A stretch of DNA of 64,000 nt, from NCBI GenBank assembly GCA_045104975.1, contig JBGCCY010000168.1, positions 3,141 to 67,140 on the forward strand, read 5' to 3'. The notes beneath the pieces are model-generated. The model saw only the letters and a list, made by a program, of their open reading frames with translations, was not told where the DNA came from and made no database searches. Of the stretch, positions 15,091 to 24,558 are shown one piece after another. Position 1 is the stretch's first letter. The number at the start of each line of letters is the position of its first letter. Made by a program: the position numbers and the translations under genes. The stretch comes from CAJQQY01 sp045104975 (GTDB lineage: Bacteria; Bacteroidota; Bacteroidia; Chitinophagales; Saprospiraceae).

Positions 15091-17451
15091 ATGAAAATTT
15101 ATACTAATCCAAATTCTCAAACTTGGTCAACCATCCTCGCTCGACCGACGATGAACACTAAAAACTTGAATGATTCAGTTTCCGATATTTTACAAAAAGT
15201 AAAAAAAGAAGGAGATGCTGCTTTGCAATTTTTTAATAAAAAATTCGACCAAGTGGAGTTGGAAAATATCGAAGTTACCGAAGAGGAAATAGCAGGCGCC
15301 TCAAATCAACTCGATCCAAAATTGAAAAAAGCCATTCAAACGGCTTATCAAAATATCAAAAAATTTCACGCTGCGCAAAAAACAGAAACACTCGAAGTCG
15401 AAACTATGCGAGGTGTAAAATGCTGGCAAAAAAGTGTAGCCATCGAAAAAGTAGGATTGTATATTCCGGGTGGAACGGCGCCACTTTTTTCTACTATTTT
15501 GATGCTCGGCATTCCTGCAAAGGAAGCTGGCTGCAAAGAAATTGTGATGTGTTCTCCTCCTCAAAAAGATGGAAAAATAAATGCTGCCATGTTGTACACC
15601 GCTCAACTTGTCGGAATCGAAAAGATATTTAAAGTCGGCGGAGCGCAAGCCATCGGAGCAATGACTTACGGAACTCAAACTATTCCACAAGTCTACAAAA
15701 TCTTCGGACCAGGCAACCAATTCGTTACCACAGCCAAGCAACTCGTCAGTCAAGAAGGCGTTGCAATCGACATGCCGGCTGGGCCTTCGGAAGTTTTAGT
15801 GGTTGCTGATGAAACTTGCGAGCCAAGTTTTGTCGCTGCCGATTTGTTGTCGCAAGCAGAGCATGGAGTTGATAGCCAAGTCGTTTTAGTTACCTTCTCT
15901 GAAGAAGTTGCCGAAGCGATTTTGGCAGAAGGCGAGCAGCAACTTAAGCAACTTCCTCGAAGGAAAATCGCTGGCGAAGCTTTGGAGAATAGTCCTGTAA
16001 TTATTTTCGATAACAAAGTCTCTGCTCTAAAACTCATCAATGAATATGCTCCTGAACATTTAATTATCGCAACAAAAGATGCGGATGATTTTGCAGAAAA
16101 AATCATTAACGCAGGTTCTGTTTTCATTGGGAATTTCACTCCTGAATCGGTCGGTGATTATGCTTCTGGAACGAACCACACTTTGCCGACCAATGGTTTC
16201 GCCAAAAATTATAGTGGTGTGAATTTAGATGCTTTTTCTAAAAAAATAACTTATCAAAAGTTAACTCAAGAAGGTTTACTTAACCTTGGTCCAACTGTCG
16301 AATTAATGGCAAAAGCAGAGCAACTAGAAGGACACAAAAACGCAATAACGACAAGACTTAACAATATATTTACAAATCAAAAAAAAGAAATTCCTCAAAA
16401 GCGAAACATCGAAGATTTAGTTCGTCCAAATATTTTGCAACTGTCAGCTTATTCCTCTGCTCGAAGTGAGTTTGAAGGAACAGCAGAAATCTTTTTGGAT
16501 GCCAACGAAAATCCCTTTGATAATGGAATGAATCGTTATCCTGATCCTTTACAAAAGGATTTAAAAACCAAAATTGGAGCTTGGCGAAATCTTCCAAAAG
16601 AAAATATTTTCCTAGGAAATGGAAGTGACGAAATCATCGGTTTATTGATGCAAACATTTTGTCAACCAAAGAAGGATAGCGTGGTTATTTTGCCCCCAAC
16701 TTTTGGAGTTTACGAAGTGGCTGCGAATATTGGAGAAATTGGAATTAAGAAAATCAACTTGGATAAAAATTTCCAGCCAAAAGTAAATGCCATTTTAGAA
16801 TTAACAAATTCGGCTGACAAAATTCTTTTTATCTGTTCTCCAAATAACCCAACTGGGAACAGTTTTGATTTTGAGAAAATCGAAAAATTGATTGCAGCAT
16901 TTGATGGAATTGTCGTTGTCGACGAAGCTTATATTGATTTTTCCAAAAATGATTCATGTCTTTCTCTTTTGGAAAAAAATAAAAATCTAATCATCCTGCA
17001 AACTTTTTCTAAAGCACTCGGTATGGCTGGTGCACGATTAGGAATGGCTTTCGCCTCGGAAGAAATTATTGTTTTTTTGAACAAAGTAAAAATGCCTTAC
17101 AACATTAATGAACTTACTCAAAAAGCTGCGCTTGAAATTTTAAGTCAAAAAAATATCGCTGAGCAACAGATCAAAACGATTTTGGAGCAACGTATTTTTC
17201 TAGAAAAAAAACTATCTCAATTTGATTTTATTGAAAAAATATATCCTTCTGATGCTAATTTCTTATTAGTAAAAGTAAACAATTCAAGTCGGCTTTATCA
17301 GTTTTTGATCTCCCGTAAAATCATTGTTAGAAATCGTTCCAAGCAAATTGGTTGCGAAGACTGTCTAAGATTTACAATCGGCTTAGAAAAAGAAAACTCA
17401 CAATTAATTGAAGCCTTAAAGGTTTATCAATCTCAAATTATTTTAAAATGA
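15091..17451 (+). CDS. hisD-hisC: Fused histidinol dehydrogenase / histidinol-phosphate aminotransferase
   Basis: One 786-residue frame joins two enzymes. Residues about 1-432 are histidinol dehydrogenase (last two oxidations): GPGNQFVTTAK, DMPAGPSEVLVVAD, EHGVDSQV and catalytic-type Glu322-His323 in APEHL. Residues about 438-786 are histidinol-phosphate aminotransferase: ANENPFDN, LGNGSDEII, CSPNNPTGNS and the PLP lysine Lys641 in TFSKALGMAGARLG. Both halves look complete, and the linker near residue 435 has no stop or internal start of note. The stop overlaps the hisB start (ATGA). These are usually separate genes; fusion could channel histidinol phosphate work onto one chain. Confidence 0.93.
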   Translation: MKIYTNPNSQTWSTILARPTMNTKNLNDSVSDILQKVKKEGDAALQFFNKKFDQVELENIEVTEEEIAGASNQLDPKLKKAIQTAYQNIKKFHAAQKTETLEVETMRGVKCWQKSVAIEKVGLYIPGGTAPLFSTILMLGIPAKEAGCKEIVMCSPPQKDGKINAAMLYTAQLVGIEKIFKVGGAQAIGAMTYGTQTIPQVYKIFGPGNQFVTTAKQLVSQEGVAIDMPAGPSEVLVVADETCEPSFVAADLLSQAEHGVDSQVVLVTFSEEVAEAILAEGEQQLKQLPRRKIAGEALENSPVIIFDNKVSALKLINEYAPEHLIIATKDADDFAEKIINAGSVFIGNFTPESVGDYASGTNHTLPTNGFAKNYSGVNLDAFSKKITYQKLTQEGLLNLGPTVELMAKAEQLEGHKNAITTRLNNIFTNQKKEIPQKRNIEDLVRPNILQLSAYSSARSEFEGTAEIFLDANENPFDNGMNRYPDPLQKDLKTKIGAWRNLPKENIFLGNGSDEIIGLLMQTFCQPKKDSVVILPPTFGVYEVAANIGEIGIKKINLDKNFQPKVNAILELTNSADKILFICSPNNPTGNSFDFEKIEKLIAAFDGIVVVDEAYIDFSKNDSCLSLLEKNKNLIILQTFSKALGMAGARLGMAFASEEIIVFLNKVKMPYNINELTQKAALEILSQKNIAEQQIKTILEQRIFLEKKLSQFDFIEKIYPSDANFLLVKVNNSSRLYQFLISRKIIVRNRSKQIGCEDCLRFTIGLEKENSQLIEALKVYQSQIILK

Positions 17452-18590
17452 AAAAAGTACTTTTTATAGATCGAGATGGCACCTTGGTCATCGAACCGCC
17501 CATTGATTACCAGCTCGATGCTTTGGAAAAACTAGAATTTTATCCAAAGGTTTTCCAATATCTTTCTCGTATTGTCGAAGAGATGGATTTCGAATTAGTG
17601 ATGGTCACCAACCAAGATGGACTTGGAACAGAGTCATTTCCTGAAACAACTTTCCATCCTCCACACGACATGATGATGAAGGCATTTTCGAATGAAGGAA
17701 TTGAATTTAAAGAAGTCATTATCGACAAAACTTTCCCTCATGAAAATGCACCAACTCGAAAACCGCAAACTGGTTTGCTCACACAATATATAAACGGCGA
17801 CTATGATTTAGAAAATTCATTTGTCATCGGAGACCGACTTTCAGATATGCAATTAGCGGTTAATCTTGGAGCGAAAGGAATTTACATCAATGACTCTCAA
17901 CCTCACGCTGATACCGATGCACAAAAAAATATTGATTTAGAAAAAGTAAAAAATGCTATTACTTTGACCACAACTGAGTGGCGTGACATTTATTTTTCAT
18001 TAAAAAAACCGATTCGTAAAAGTATTGTTACAAGAACTACCAAAGAGACTGATATTCAAATCAAACTCAATTTAGATGGCGAAGGAAAATCTAAAAATGA
18101 AACGGGCATTGGTTTTTTCGATCACATGCTAGATCAATTAGCAAGGCATTCAGGTTGTGATTTAGAAGTGACCGTCCAAGGGGATTTACACATTGATGAG
18201 CACCACACGATTGAAGATACTGCGCTTGCTTTGGGCGAAGCTTTTGCCGAAGCGCTGGGCAATAAAATGGGAATAGAACGCTACGGATTTTGCTTACCAA
18301 TGGATGATTGTTTGGCACAAGTAGCAATTGATTTTGGTGGAAGAAGTTGGTTGGTTTGGGAAGCAGAATTTAAAAGAGAGATGATTGGACAGATGCCAAC
18401 AGAAATGTTTTATCACTTTTTCAAATCATTTACTGATACCGCAAAATGTAATTTGAATATTAAAGTGGAAGGTATAAATGAGCACCACAAAATCGAAGCA
18501 ATTTTTAAAGCTTGGGCTAAATCGATAAAAATGGCGAAGCAGCAAGATTTGAATAACCAACAATTGCCGAGTACGAAAGGGGTACTGTAA
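17448..18590 (+). CDS. hisB: Bifunctional histidinol-phosphatase / imidazoleglycerol-phosphate dehydratase
   Basis: The 380-residue protein has an N-terminal HAD phosphatase (DRDGT with Asp8 and Asp10; MVTNQDGLG; IGDRLSDMQ) and a C-terminal dehydratase from about residue 190 (GIGFFDHMLDQLARHSG, HIDEHHTIEDTA, EGINEHHKIEAIFK). The two-domain form is that of enterobacterial HisB. It overlaps hisDC by 4 bp and precedes hisH by 53 bp. Confidence 0.95.
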   Translation: MKKVLFIDRDGTLVIEPPIDYQLDALEKLEFYPKVFQYLSRIVEEMDFELVMVTNQDGLGTESFPETTFHPPHDMMMKAFSNEGIEFKEVIIDKTFPHENAPTRKPQTGLLTQYINGDYDLENSFVIGDRLSDMQLAVNLGAKGIYINDSQPHADTDAQKNIDLEKVKNAITLTTTEWRDIYFSLKKPIRKSIVTRTTKETDIQIKLNLDGEGKSKNETGIGFFDHMLDQLARHSGCDLEVTVQGDLHIDEHHTIEDTALALGEAFAEALGNKMGIERYGFCLPMDDCLAQVAIDFGGRSWLVWEAEFKREMIGQMPTEMFYHFFKSFTDTAKCNLNIKVEGINEHHKIEAIFKAWAKSIKMAKQQDLNNQQLPSTKGVL

Positions 18591-18643
18591 TCTCAATTAT
18601 TTTAAAATAATTATCAGCGTTCACTTAACAATACATTTACAAC

Positions 18644-19237
18644 ATGAAGGTAGCCATCATAGATTATAACGCAGGAAATGTTCAATCCGTCAAATTTGCT
18701 TTGGAGCGATTAGGAGTGAATGGAATTTTGACAAATAATACTGAAGAGATTTTTAGTGCTGATAAAGTCATTTTCCCAGGCGTTGGTGAAGCGAATTCGA
18801 CAATGAACCATTTACGAAAATTAGGTTTGGAAAAAGTAATTCCTAATTTAAAACAACCCGTTTTGGGAGTTTGCTTGGGCATGCAATTGATGTGCAGTCA
18901 CTCGGAAGAGAACGATACGAATTGCTTGAATATCATTCCACAAAAAGTGATTCGTTTTCGTCCAACATCAAAAGAGATTAAAGTTCCGCATGTGGGATGG
19001 AACAAAATTTCTGTCAAAAATGATTCATGGATTTCGAAAGAAATTTCAGAAGAGTATGTCTACTTCGTACATAGTTATTTTGTTGAAGTAGGAGAATTCA
19101 CCATCGCTACGACTGATTATGTCCATCCATTTTCAGCAGCTTTACGAAAAGAGAATTTTTACGCAACTCAATTTCATCCTGAAAAATCAGGAAGTGTTGG
19201 GGAACAAATTTTAAAAGACTTTTTAAAAAAAATATAA
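18644..19237 (+). CDS. hisH: Imidazole glycerol phosphate synthase, glutaminase subunit
   Basis: The 197-residue class I glutamine amidotransferase has the nucleophile Cys77 in GVCLGMQ and the His/Glu pair in QFHPEKSG. It delivers ammonia to HisF in the synthase complex. Its stop codon abuts the hisA start. Confidence 0.95.
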   Translation: MKVAIIDYNAGNVQSVKFALERLGVNGILTNNTEEIFSADKVIFPGVGEANSTMNHLRKLGLEKVIPNLKQPVLGVCLGMQLMCSHSEENDTNCLNIIPQKVIRFRPTSKEIKVPHVGWNKISVKNDSWISKEISEEYVYFVHSYFVEVGEFTIATTDYVHPFSAALRKENFYATQFHPEKSGSVGEQILKDFLKKI

Positions 19238-19954
19238 ATGAAAGTAATTCCAGCAATTGATATTATCGATGAAAAATGTGTTCGACTCACGCAAGGCGAT
19301 TATGCACAAAAGAAAATTTACAATGAAAATCCTCTCGAGGTCGCCAAAGAATTTGAAGGTGCAGGGATCACCCATTTACATCTAGTAGATTTGGACGGAG
19401 CGAAAGCGAGTCAAATTATTAATTACAAAGTTTTGGAAAAAATCTCTTCGCAAACGAATTTAAAAATCGATTTCGGAGGGGGCTTAAAATCTAACGAAGA
19501 TTTAAAAATTGCTTTTGAGTCAGGAGCCAATCAAATTACAGGAGGTACGATTGCTGTAAAAAATCCTGAATTATTTTTGAGCTGGTTACAAGAATATGGA
19601 AGCGAGAAAATCATTCTTGGCGCTGATGTAAAAAATGGAAAAATTGCAACGAATGGTTGGCAAGAAGAAAGCGATATTGAACTTTTAGATTTTTTAGAAA
19701 TCTACCTAGAAGGAGGAATTGAATATGTGATTTGTACTGATATTTCTAGAGATGGTTTACTACAAGGAAGTGCCATTGATTTGTATAAAAAAATCAAAAC
19801 GGAATTTCCCGACATAAAATTAATCGCAAGTGGTGGAGTGGTCAATATTGAAGAACTAGAAAAATTAAAAGCATTGGAAATGCACGGAGCAATTGTTGGA
19901 AAAGCGATTTATGAACAGAAAATTAAACTGACGGAACTCACTAAATTCATTTAA
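19238..19954 (+). CDS. hisA: ProFAR isomerase
   Basis: The 238-residue (beta/alpha)8 enzyme begins VIPAIDIIDEKCVRL with catalytic Asp8. It has phosphate-binding loops DFGGGLKS and ASGGVVNIEE, and the second catalytic Asp in CTDISRDG. It opens the ProFAR ring before HisF acts. It follows hisH with no gap and precedes hisF by 1 bp. Confidence 0.95.
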   Translation: MKVIPAIDIIDEKCVRLTQGDYAQKKIYNENPLEVAKEFEGAGITHLHLVDLDGAKASQIINYKVLEKISSQTNLKIDFGGGLKSNEDLKIAFESGANQITGGTIAVKNPELFLSWLQEYGSEKIILGADVKNGKIATNGWQEESDIELLDFLEIYLEGGIEYVICTDISRDGLLQGSAIDLYKKIKTEFPDIKLIASGGVVNIEELEKLKALEMHGAIVGKAIYEQKIKLTELTKFI

Positions 19955-19955
19955 A

Positions 19956-20711
19956 ATGCTAGCAAAAAGAATCATCCCCTGCCTCGATATTAAAGATGGA
20001 CGAACGGTCAAAGGCGTTAATTTCGTCGGACTCCGAGACGCTGGCGACCCTGTAGAATTGGGAAAACTTTATAGCCAACAAGGTGCTGATGAACTCGTCT
20101 TTCTTGATATCACCGCAACCGTGGACAAGAGAAAAACACTCGCGAACCTTGTTAAAAAAATTGCAAAGAACATCAATATTCCTTTTACCGTTGGTGGAGG
20201 AATCAGTTCTGTCGAGGACGCAAATATACTATTACAATCAGGTGCAGATAAAATTTCGATTAACTCTGCCGCAGTTCGAAATCCACAATTAATCAATGAT
20301 TTAGTGGATAGTTTCGGAAGTCAATTTGTGGTCGTGGCGATTGATGCTAAACTATTTGAAGGACAATGGAAGGTACATTTGAATGGTGGGCGGATTCCGA
20401 CGGAACTCAATTTATTGGATTGGGCCAAAGAATGTGAAAACCGAGGTGCTGGTGAAATTTTATTTACTTCCATGAATAATGATGGGACAAAAAAAGGTTT
20501 TGAAAATAAGATGCTCGCAAAAATGTCTGTAGAACTTTCCATCCCGATTATCGCTTCAGGCGGAGCTGGTTCGATGGAGCATTTTTATGATGTTTTTACA
20601 GAAGGAAAAGCAGATGCAGGATTGGCAGCAAGCATTTTTCATTTTAAGGAAATTGAGATTTTAGATTTAAAAAAATATTTAAAAGAAAAAGGAATTCCAA
20701 TTAGGATTTAA
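19956..20711 (+). CDS. hisF: Imidazole glycerol phosphate synthase, cyclase subunit
   Basis: The 251-residue (beta/alpha)8 cyclase starts LAKRIIPCLDIKDGRTVKG with catalytic Asp11. It contains VGGGISSVEDA, AIDAK, TSMNNDGTKKGF and ASGGAGS. It pairs with HisH to make imidazole glycerol phosphate and AICAR. Confidence 0.96.
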   Translation: MLAKRIIPCLDIKDGRTVKGVNFVGLRDAGDPVELGKLYSQQGADELVFLDITATVDKRKTLANLVKKIAKNINIPFTVGGGISSVEDANILLQSGADKISINSAAVRNPQLINDLVDSFGSQFVVVAIDAKLFEGQWKVHLNGGRIPTELNLLDWAKECENRGAGEILFTSMNNDGTKKGFENKMLAKMSVELSIPIIASGGAGSMEHFYDVFTEGKADAGLAASIFHFKEIEILDLKKYLKEKGIPIRI

Positions 20712-20723
20712 AATATAAATACA

Positions 20724-21317
20724 ATGTTAGAAAAATTAGATTTTGAAAAAGTAAATGGATTAATCCCTTGCATCATTCAAGATGAAGCCACTCGAAAAGT
20801 ACTCATGCTCGGTTACATGAACAAAGCAGCTTTGGAAAAAACACAAACTGAAAATCGAGTTACATTTTTTTCTAGAACAAAAAATCGGCTGTGGACAAAA
20901 GGCGAAACTTCTGGTAATTTTTTAACTGTAAAAAGCATCGTAGCCGATTGCGACAACGATACACTTTTAATCAAAGTTAATCCTGCCGGAGCAGTTTGCC
21001 ATACCGGTTCAGATACTTGTTTTGATGAAGAAAATAAAGGAGACGCATTTTTATTTCACCTCGAAAAAGTAATTCAAGACCGAAAAAATAATCCTTCTGA
21101 TAAATCATATACCTCTTCCCTTTTCCAAAAAGGAATTAATAAAATTGCTCAAAAAGTGGGCGAAGAAGCGGTCGAAATTGTCATCGAAGCTAAGGACGAA
21201 AATGATGATTTATTCCTAGGTGAAGCTGCCGATTTGATATACCACTATTTAGTTTTATTGGCAGCTAAAAATAAAAACTTGGAGGATGTAATTGAAGTAT
21301 TAAAAAATAGGCATTAG
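20724..21317 (+). CDS. hisIE: Bifunctional PR-AMP cyclohydrolase / PR-ATP pyrophosphatase
   Basis: The 197-residue protein has an N-terminal HisI domain (VLMLGYMNKAAL, TKGETSGN, DCDNDTLLIKVNPAG with metal-binding Cys/His in CHTGSDTCF). The C-terminal HisE domain (about 105-197) includes KVGEEAVEIVIEAK and EAADLIYHYLVLL. It catalyses steps 2 and 3. It is the last gene of the operon; no clear intrinsic terminator follows. Confidence 0.95.
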   Translation: MLEKLDFEKVNGLIPCIIQDEATRKVLMLGYMNKAALEKTQTENRVTFFSRTKNRLWTKGETSGNFLTVKSIVADCDNDTLLIKVNPAGAVCHTGSDTCFDEENKGDAFLFHLEKVIQDRKNNPSDKSYTSSLFQKGINKIAQKVGEEAVEIVIEAKDENDDLFLGEAADLIYHYLVLLAAKNKNLEDVIEVLKNRH

Positions 21318-21668
21318 ACTTTATTCGATGGACGTTAAACGTTTTACGTTCTCCCACTACTCCATTTAGAATAAACTCAATTAGTTAATTGGATTCTTCA
21401 ACTGACCTCATGTTTTAAGTCAAGTCAAAATAAAGGCCACCTCTTTGGGTAGTTTTATATTCCGATTTTAACTTGGCTATGAGATTAGTTGAGGAAAGAT
21501 AAAACAAAACGCTATATCTCCCGTAAACATTGAGTTTATTGTAGTTTTGGAAAAAGAAAAAAATAAGCTATTATTGCAACAAACAAATCTTGATTTTCAC
21601 CATATCATTGGCTTTGTTTTTGTAAATATCTTACAATAAAACTGAATAAACATCCTTAGGGAAACATT
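21318..21668. other. 351-bp gap after the his operon
   Basis: No gene seen. GTCAAGTCAAAAT near 21420 and ATTTTAACTTGGC near 21463 form an imperfect inverted repeat (11 of 13 positions), perhaps an operator or weak terminator. The promoter of the membrane protein at 21669 is presumably here but not clear. Confidence 0.4.
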
Positions 21669-22175
21669 ATGACATTAGGCGAATTTTTTACTTTACTAGG
21701 CGAGAACTCATTTTACGTTGTTTTATTCTTTACTTTAATTCCTGTAACTGCTTTGATTTCAGGATTTGTAGGAAAGAATGAAGGACACCTTTCTCCTTGG
21801 AAATATTTGTATTCGACGTTAATCTATTCGGTTTGTGTTCCAGGGATTTTTGCGATTACTCTCAATGTTTATAAATTTTTATTTGAACGAGGAAGTATTT
21901 TAGACCTCAATATTTTTACTCAAATCCTTCCCATCATTTCCATGATTGCCACTTTACTAATTATCCGTAGCTCCGTAAGTCTGGATCGAGTTCCTGGTTT
22001 TGGAAAACTTTCAGGCATGGCTACCATGATTTTAGTCTTATTTACCCTCATGTGGTTTTTAGAAAAAACACGAATCATTGTTTTTTCATATATGCCGATC
22101 GGGTATTTCTTTTTACTATTAATTGTCCTCTTAATTATTTTCCGACTCGGTTGGTCAAAAATGATGAGAGCTTAA
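21669..22175 (+). CDS. Small multi-pass membrane protein, unknown function
   Basis: The 168-residue protein has about five hydrophobic segments (near residues 14-35, 46-67, 85-100, 115-131 and 140-160) with short charged links. No catalytic motif seen. It stands alone between the his operon and the DUF5916 gene. Integral inner-membrane location is likely. Confidence 0.6.
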   Translation: MTLGEFFTLLGENSFYVVLFFTLIPVTALISGFVGKNEGHLSPWKYLYSTLIYSVCVPGIFAITLNVYKFLFERGSILDLNIFTQILPIISMIATLLIIRSSVSLDRVPGFGKLSGMATMILVLFTLMWFLEKTRIIVFSYMPIGYFFLLLIVLLIIFRLGWSKMMRA

Positions 22176-22318
22176 ACTTTTTTTGATTGATTTTTTTTCA
22201 AGAAAAGTAAACACGAAACTAACTATGATATTATAAATATCATTTTTTCAAATAAGATTTTTTATGTTTTAAAAAATCGCAAAGAATTTCCTTTTAGAGA
22301 AATTCAAAGACCAAACTT

Positions 22319-24532
22319 TTGTCTAGAAAACTGATTATAATTCTCACACCACTCGTAATCTTGATGGTAAATACCATTTATGGACAAGACCGATCTATCT
22401 CTCCTCAAAAAATTTCTACCCCAATCCAATTAGATGGAGTTCTTAATGAATCAGTTTGGATGACTACGCCTTCTTCTTCTGATTTTCAAATGCATTATCC
22501 TTACGATTCTCTTCCAGCATCTTCATCGACTGAAGTAAAAATGCTTTTTGATGAAGACAATCTATACATTGGAGCAGTTTGCAACAATGCTTTTACAACT
22601 GAATATGTCATTCAATCGTTGAAACGAGATTTTGACTTTAGAGAAAATGATGCCTTTGTAGTCTTCCTTGATTTATTCAATGATGCTTCTGGAGGAATGA
22701 CCTTTGGAGTAAACCCCAAAGGTGTTCAACGAGACGGAATCATTCCACGAGGAGGAACGAAAGGTGTTCAACTGAATTGGGATGGGTTATGGGAAGCGGA
22801 AGTTTTTCAAAGTCCAGATCAAAAATATTGGTCCGTCGAAATGGCCATTCCGCTTAAGACTTTGCGATTCTCAAATAAAAATTCTACTTGGGGAATTAAT
22901 TTTGCTCGAAACGATTTGAGTAAAAATGAAGTTTCCACATGGTCTCCCGTCACTCGTGGATTTGAAGTAGCCACCCTTTCTCAAGCTGGGAAAGTTAATT
23001 GGACTACCCTACCTACCCCTCAGAATTCTAAAATAACCATCATTCCATATTCTGCAATTAGCTCCGAAAAAAATCATGATAACAATCCTTCTACAACTTT
23101 AAAACCTAAGGTTGGACTAGATGCAAAAATTGCCTTAACCTCTTCTTTAAGTTTTGATTTCACCATCAATCCTGATTTTTCGCAAGTCGAAGTTGATCAA
23201 CAAGTGATTGACTTAAATCGGTTCGAATTATTTTTCCCAGAGAAAAGATTATTATTTTTAGAAAATAGCGACTTGTTTTCAGGTTTGGGAAATAGCCGAG
23301 TTCGTCCTTATTTTTCAAGGCGAATTGGAAGTGCTGGAGAGAATCCTGTCCCTATTCATTTTGGTGCAAGACTAAGTGGAAAAATAAATAAGGACTGGCA
23401 AATCGGATTGATGACTGTCCAGACTGGAGGTGTCGAATCAGTCGGAAAGGAATCTCAAAATTATTCTATCGCCGCTATTCAAAAAACGATTTTAGGTGGC
23501 TCAAGTGTCTCTGCTTTCTTTGCTAGCCGACAAGGCATTGATGGATTTTATATTAAACAAAATAACTTTAATCGAGTAGGTGGATTGGAATTTGATTTTC
23601 GATCAAAAAATTCGCTTTGGACTGGAAAATCATTTTTGCATTATTCCAATTCAGATGGAGAAGATTCTAACGGTTTTGCCTATGACGGAAAAATCAGATA
23701 TCGATCAAAAAAAGCTTCGCTCTTTTTTGGAATTGATGGAGTAGGAAAAAATTATTTGACTGACATGGGATATGTGCCTCGCTTATTCCATGAAAACAAA
23801 GATACTGTCTATCGGATTGCTTATAATCAACTTAGAAGCAATGGTTACTATCGTTTCTTCTCAAAAAATAAAAACAGTAAAATTGATTTTTGGAGTGTCA
23901 ACTTTGACATCAATATTTTTACGGATAAAGCTAGTTTTTCTTACCAAGAACACGATGCTGATTTAGGATTGACTTTAAGGTTTTTAAATTCGAGTGAATT
24001 AGAATTTATGGCTTACCATTTCTCACCAAGGTTATTTTTCCCATTTACCTTGGCTGGTTTGGAACTTCCATTTTGGGAAGGAAATTATCCTAATCGAAAA
24101 TTTTCTTTATCCTTCGATTCTGGAAAATTGAAAAAATTATATTGGACTGGAAGAATTGGTTTTGGTGGAGAGTACGAAGGAAACCGTTTTGACTTGAGGA
24201 GTGAATTAAATTATCGTTTCAAAAATTTTATCGTGGCAGGAATTAATTTTTCTCAACAAAATTTATCTGGTTTTCCAGAAGAATATGGGCAAGCTAATTT
24301 TTCTCTCGTCGGTTCTAAGTTTGAAATATCATTTAATCGAAATTTATTTTTTACTACCTTTTTGCAATACAATACTCAAACAGATAATTTTAATATCAAT
24401 AGCCGATTCAATTGGCGATTTAAACCGATGTCAGATTTATATTTAGTTTATACCGAAAATTATTTGACCGAAAATCTGAACACCAAGAATAGAGCTATCG
24501 TTTTAAAAGTCAATTATTGGTTAAACTTGTAG
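22319..24532 (+). CDS. CBM9-like / DUF5916 secreted protein
   Basis: The 737-residue protein has a signal peptide ending IYGQ and an N-terminal CBM9-like beta-sandwich (about 30-215: PIQLDGVLNESVWM, DDLYIGAVCN, FVVFLDLFND, WSVEMAIPLKTLRF). A long DUF5916 region follows, with barrel-like strands to the C-terminus (FDFTINPDFSQVEVDQ, FFPEKRLLFLENSDLF). Such proteins sit in the outer envelope and some act with peptidases or glycan uptake; function unproven. After the in-frame TAG at 22295 no ATG precedes the signal peptide, so the start is TTG at 22319. Converges with the glycosyltransferase 26 bp away. Confidence 0.83.
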   Translation: MSRKLIIILTPLVILMVNTIYGQDRSISPQKISTPIQLDGVLNESVWMTTPSSSDFQMHYPYDSLPASSSTEVKMLFDEDNLYIGAVCNNAFTTEYVIQSLKRDFDFRENDAFVVFLDLFNDASGGMTFGVNPKGVQRDGIIPRGGTKGVQLNWDGLWEAEVFQSPDQKYWSVEMAIPLKTLRFSNKNSTWGINFARNDLSKNEVSTWSPVTRGFEVATLSQAGKVNWTTLPTPQNSKITIIPYSAISSEKNHDNNPSTTLKPKVGLDAKIALTSSLSFDFTINPDFSQVEVDQQVIDLNRFELFFPEKRLLFLENSDLFSGLGNSRVRPYFSRRIGSAGENPVPIHFGARLSGKINKDWQIGLMTVQTGGVESVGKESQNYSIAAIQKTILGGSSVSAFFASRQGIDGFYIKQNNFNRVGGLEFDFRSKNSLWTGKSFLHYSNSDGEDSNGFAYDGKIRYRSKKASLFFGIDGVGKNYLTDMGYVPRLFHENKDTVYRIAYNQLRSNGYYRFFSKNKNSKIDFWSVNFDINIFTDKASFSYQEHDADLGLTLRFLNSSELEFMAYHFSPRLFFPFTLAGLELPFWEGNYPNRKFSLSFDSGKLKKLYWTGRIGFGGEYEGNRFDLRSELNYRFKNFIVAGINFSQQNLSGFPEEYGQANFSLVGSKFEISFNRNLFFTTFLQYNTQTDNFNINSRFNWRFKPMSDLYLVYTENYLTENLNTKNRAIVLKVNYWLNL

Positions 24533-24558
24533 TATCAAATTTTTAATCTGCTCGCCAA

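Noticed and set aside
15301..16139. Long open frames on the strand opposite hisDC
   Set aside because: They lie fully antisense to clear HisD coding sequence, have cysteine- and serine-rich composition with no family pattern, and arise from codon bias.
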